NCBI GenBank assembly: GCA_003427395.1
Contig: BFEA01000391.1
Coordinates: forward strand, 509,098 to 529,248
From: Chara braunii
Lineage: Eukaryota > Streptophyta > Charophyceae > Charales > Characeae
Direction: 5' to 3'
DNA length: 20,151 nt
The translations under genes were made by a program, and so were the position numbers. Below, in pieces: positions 18,831-20,151 of this stretch. The notes under the pieces are model-generated. The model was given only the letters and a program-made list of their open reading frames with translations. It had not been told where the DNA came from and ran no database searches. Position 1 is the stretch's first letter. Each line of letters begins with the position of its first letter.

Positions 18831-19371
18831 GCCCCCAAAAAAAATTATGGTGCGCCGTAAGGTGCAAATAATTAAAGCAAGGTGCACCATTAAGATCAAG
18901 GATCTTGACGGCCAAAAATATTAGCTCCACTAGCATGAGCACTAGTGGGATCAAGCGGGAAGGTCAAAAGAAAAAGAAAAAGCAAAGAAACACGGAGGTA
19001 GAGGTGTGAGAGCAATCCGAAAAATCTCGGATCAGCCTCCCCAAGAAAATGGGATCAAAAGGGACTCCATGGGAAAAAGAGGCCTCCTGGAGAAAATCGG
19101 AGTATGAGGGCCTACCCATGGGAAGGGTCAAAACTAAGAGTAGGATCCTAGAAAATAGCCTTAACGGCTAGTTGACACTTGTCATGCAAAAAGAAAAAGA
19201 AAAAGAAAAAAGAAAAAGAAAATGCGAGGTGAGAGAGGATGAGTAAGTTGGCCGTCAGTAGGACTACAGCAAGTAGGGACTAGCAAGTCCCTACTGTCCA
19301 CAAGTGGAGGGAAAAGAAAAGAAAAGAAAAAGAAAAGGAAAAGTCAAAAGGGCACTAACAATCAAAAACGG
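18831..19371. repeat. Non-coding stretch with (AAAAG)n-like tracts
   Basis: AAAAAG-type purine tracts occur at about 18967-18987, 19190-19222 and 19311-19343. Between them there is no gene. The tracts are simple-sequence repeats of the kind common in intergenic plant DNA. Confidence 0.8.
19272..19295. other. Perfect 10-bp hairpin with 4-base loop
   Basis: AGTAGGGACT (19272-19281), loop AGCA, then AGTCCCTACT (19286-19295). There is no mismatch in the stem. No T-run follows, so it is not a classical terminator. Confidence 0.8.
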
Positions 19372-19430
19372 TCACCTAGGGAATGCATTTGTGACCAGAT
19401 TCATTCTGGCATATGTCGGTTACAAAGTAC

Positions 19431-19465
19431 CTTGATTTTCTCTTGAATTCGCAGAGAAAATCAAG
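19431..19465. other. Perfect 12-bp hairpin with 11-base loop
   Basis: CTTGATTTTCTC (19431-19442) pairs exactly with GAGAAAATCAAG (19454-19465). A second AAAATCAAGG word directly after offers an alternative, shorter pairing. Confidence 0.8.
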
Positions 19466-19483
19466 AAAAATCAAGGCCTCGTG

Positions 19484-19920
19484 CAACTGAGATACAACGG
19501 ATTGCATGAGGTAGGCCAAACACATGTTTTAGGTGCACCAGGAGTCAAAATGGAGACCGGATGCACTTGGGAGTTGGTCGTTTTCTTTTCTTTCAGTTTG
19601 AGGTTTGTTGTGGGGTAGTGGGGCTAGGAAAATGGCCCCTACTGCAGTCTGAGTTGCAACGGACTACATGGGGAAGGGAAAATACAAGCCCAAGGCCCAT
19701 CCGGGGCCAATATTGAGCTCGGATGCACCCGAAAATTGAACGCTTCATTTTCTTTTAGCATGGGGCAAGTTGTGGGGCTGTGGGACTAGGAAAATGACCG
19801 TGACTGCAGTCCGAGAAATAACGGACTGCATGAGGATGCCTAGGCTAAGGGAAAATGAGCCACTGCAAGCCCAAAATGTTAGAAAGAGGTAATTTTGGCA
19901 TGGGGCAAATAAAGACGGCA
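19484..19920. repeat. ~162-bp tandem repeat, two full copies and one partial
   Basis: Copies start at about 19484, 19644 and 19806. Each begins with a CTGCAGTC(T/C)GAG-type word (degenerate in the first) and AACGGA(C/T)T(A/G)CATG. In the first two a GGATGCAC box follows, then CATTTTCTTTT-like T-rich sequence, GTTGTGGGG and GGGACTAGGAAAATG. The third copy stops after GGCATGGGGCAAA. The copies are clearly diverged. Confidence 0.8.
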
Positions 19921-20123
19921 AGCGGCAACCGTGAGATGAGATCAAGCGACCAAGAAAAATCGGCATACATGTGGCACTCACGGAAGAGATATCGGGACTA
20001 CAGAAGGCAAGGGGGTCCCAAAATAAAAATGGGACACCATCCGAGATGTTGTCGGGGACCAAGTGGGCCCAAATAATAAAAATAGAAAAACGGAACGCGC
20101 ACCGGCGGCACCGCTGACGGGGC
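19921..20123. other. Non-coding tail
   Basis: No gene is seen. The sequence is A/G-rich, and GTCGGGGACC at about 20051 echoes the GGGACC words of the 18.7 kb repeats. Confidence 0.5.
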
Positions 20124-20151
20124 AAAAAAAAAAAAAAAAAAAAAAAAAAAA
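20124..20151. repeat. Terminal poly(A) run
   Basis: A run of A extends to the window edge. It could be a homopolymer repeat or a retrotransposed 3' end; with the edge cut off, its origin cannot be judged. Confidence 0.95.

Noticed and set aside
18160-18954. 264-codon minus-strand open frame
   Set aside because: It spans the 26/51-bp GGGAC repeats and the putative LTR junction. The Pro/Leu-rich low-complexity product looks like a shadow of GC-rich repeats.

Overview
The window looks like a piece of repeat-rich plant-lineage nuclear DNA, and I see no intact host gene. The best guess is a charophyte (stonewort-like) alga. That rests on the general look of the retrotransposon (a CCHC gag, a pol with compact motifs, a YIDD reverse transcriptase and a DD35E integrase) together with the A/G-rich, minisatellite-laden flanks. 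It is a judgement from memory of such elements, not a database result; other plant or fungal-like hosts are not excluded. There is no rRNA, tRNA or CRISPR array that I can support.

Layout: 1-84 is a (TC)n microsatellite and 85-2900 has no convincing gene. From about 2900 to 6440 lies the most unusual part: four tandem, strongly diverged copies (units A-D) of one roughly 255-residue domain that I do not recognise. Each starts at an aligned ATG in the same reading register (2989, 3853, 4735, 5659), and each is broken by stops or frameshifts. Next comes a decayed Ty3/gypsy-type LTR retrotransposon: gag (6897 to about 8540, zinc knuckle at 8417), a gag-pol linker (8540-9184), protease (about 9150-9719), a broken protease-RT linker (9720-10363), a long open RT-RNase H-integrase-head block (10364-12424), and the integrase core plus GPY module (12425-13348). 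The order PR-RT-RH-IN identifies the Ty3/gypsy class.

Downstream of pol are short tandem repeats, an exact 89-bp duplication around a single N (probably an assembly join), and a broken extra 3' ORF (13812-14577) with a basic cluster and a SUMO-interacting-motif-like acidic segment. A polypurine tract at about 15054-15075 followed by TGTCAGG at 15076 is a good candidate 3' LTR start, with CCAAT and TATA-like boxes inside. No matching 5' LTR was seen. The remaining 15.4-20.1 kb is non-coding repeat territory: 40-bp, 63-bp, 35/39-bp, 26/51-bp and 162-bp tandem arrays, two perfect hairpins, (AAAAG)n tracts, a second PPT-like/TGTCAGG junction at 18208 and a terminal poly(A).

How it fits together: the upstream array, gag-pol and the 3' ORF are all on the + strand, share similar base composition and show a similar degree of decay. 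One large element carrying extra ORFs on both sides of gag-pol is therefore possible, but a chance neighbourhood of separate remnants is not excluded. Almost all isolated in-frame stops are TGA, several at positions where Trp is expected.
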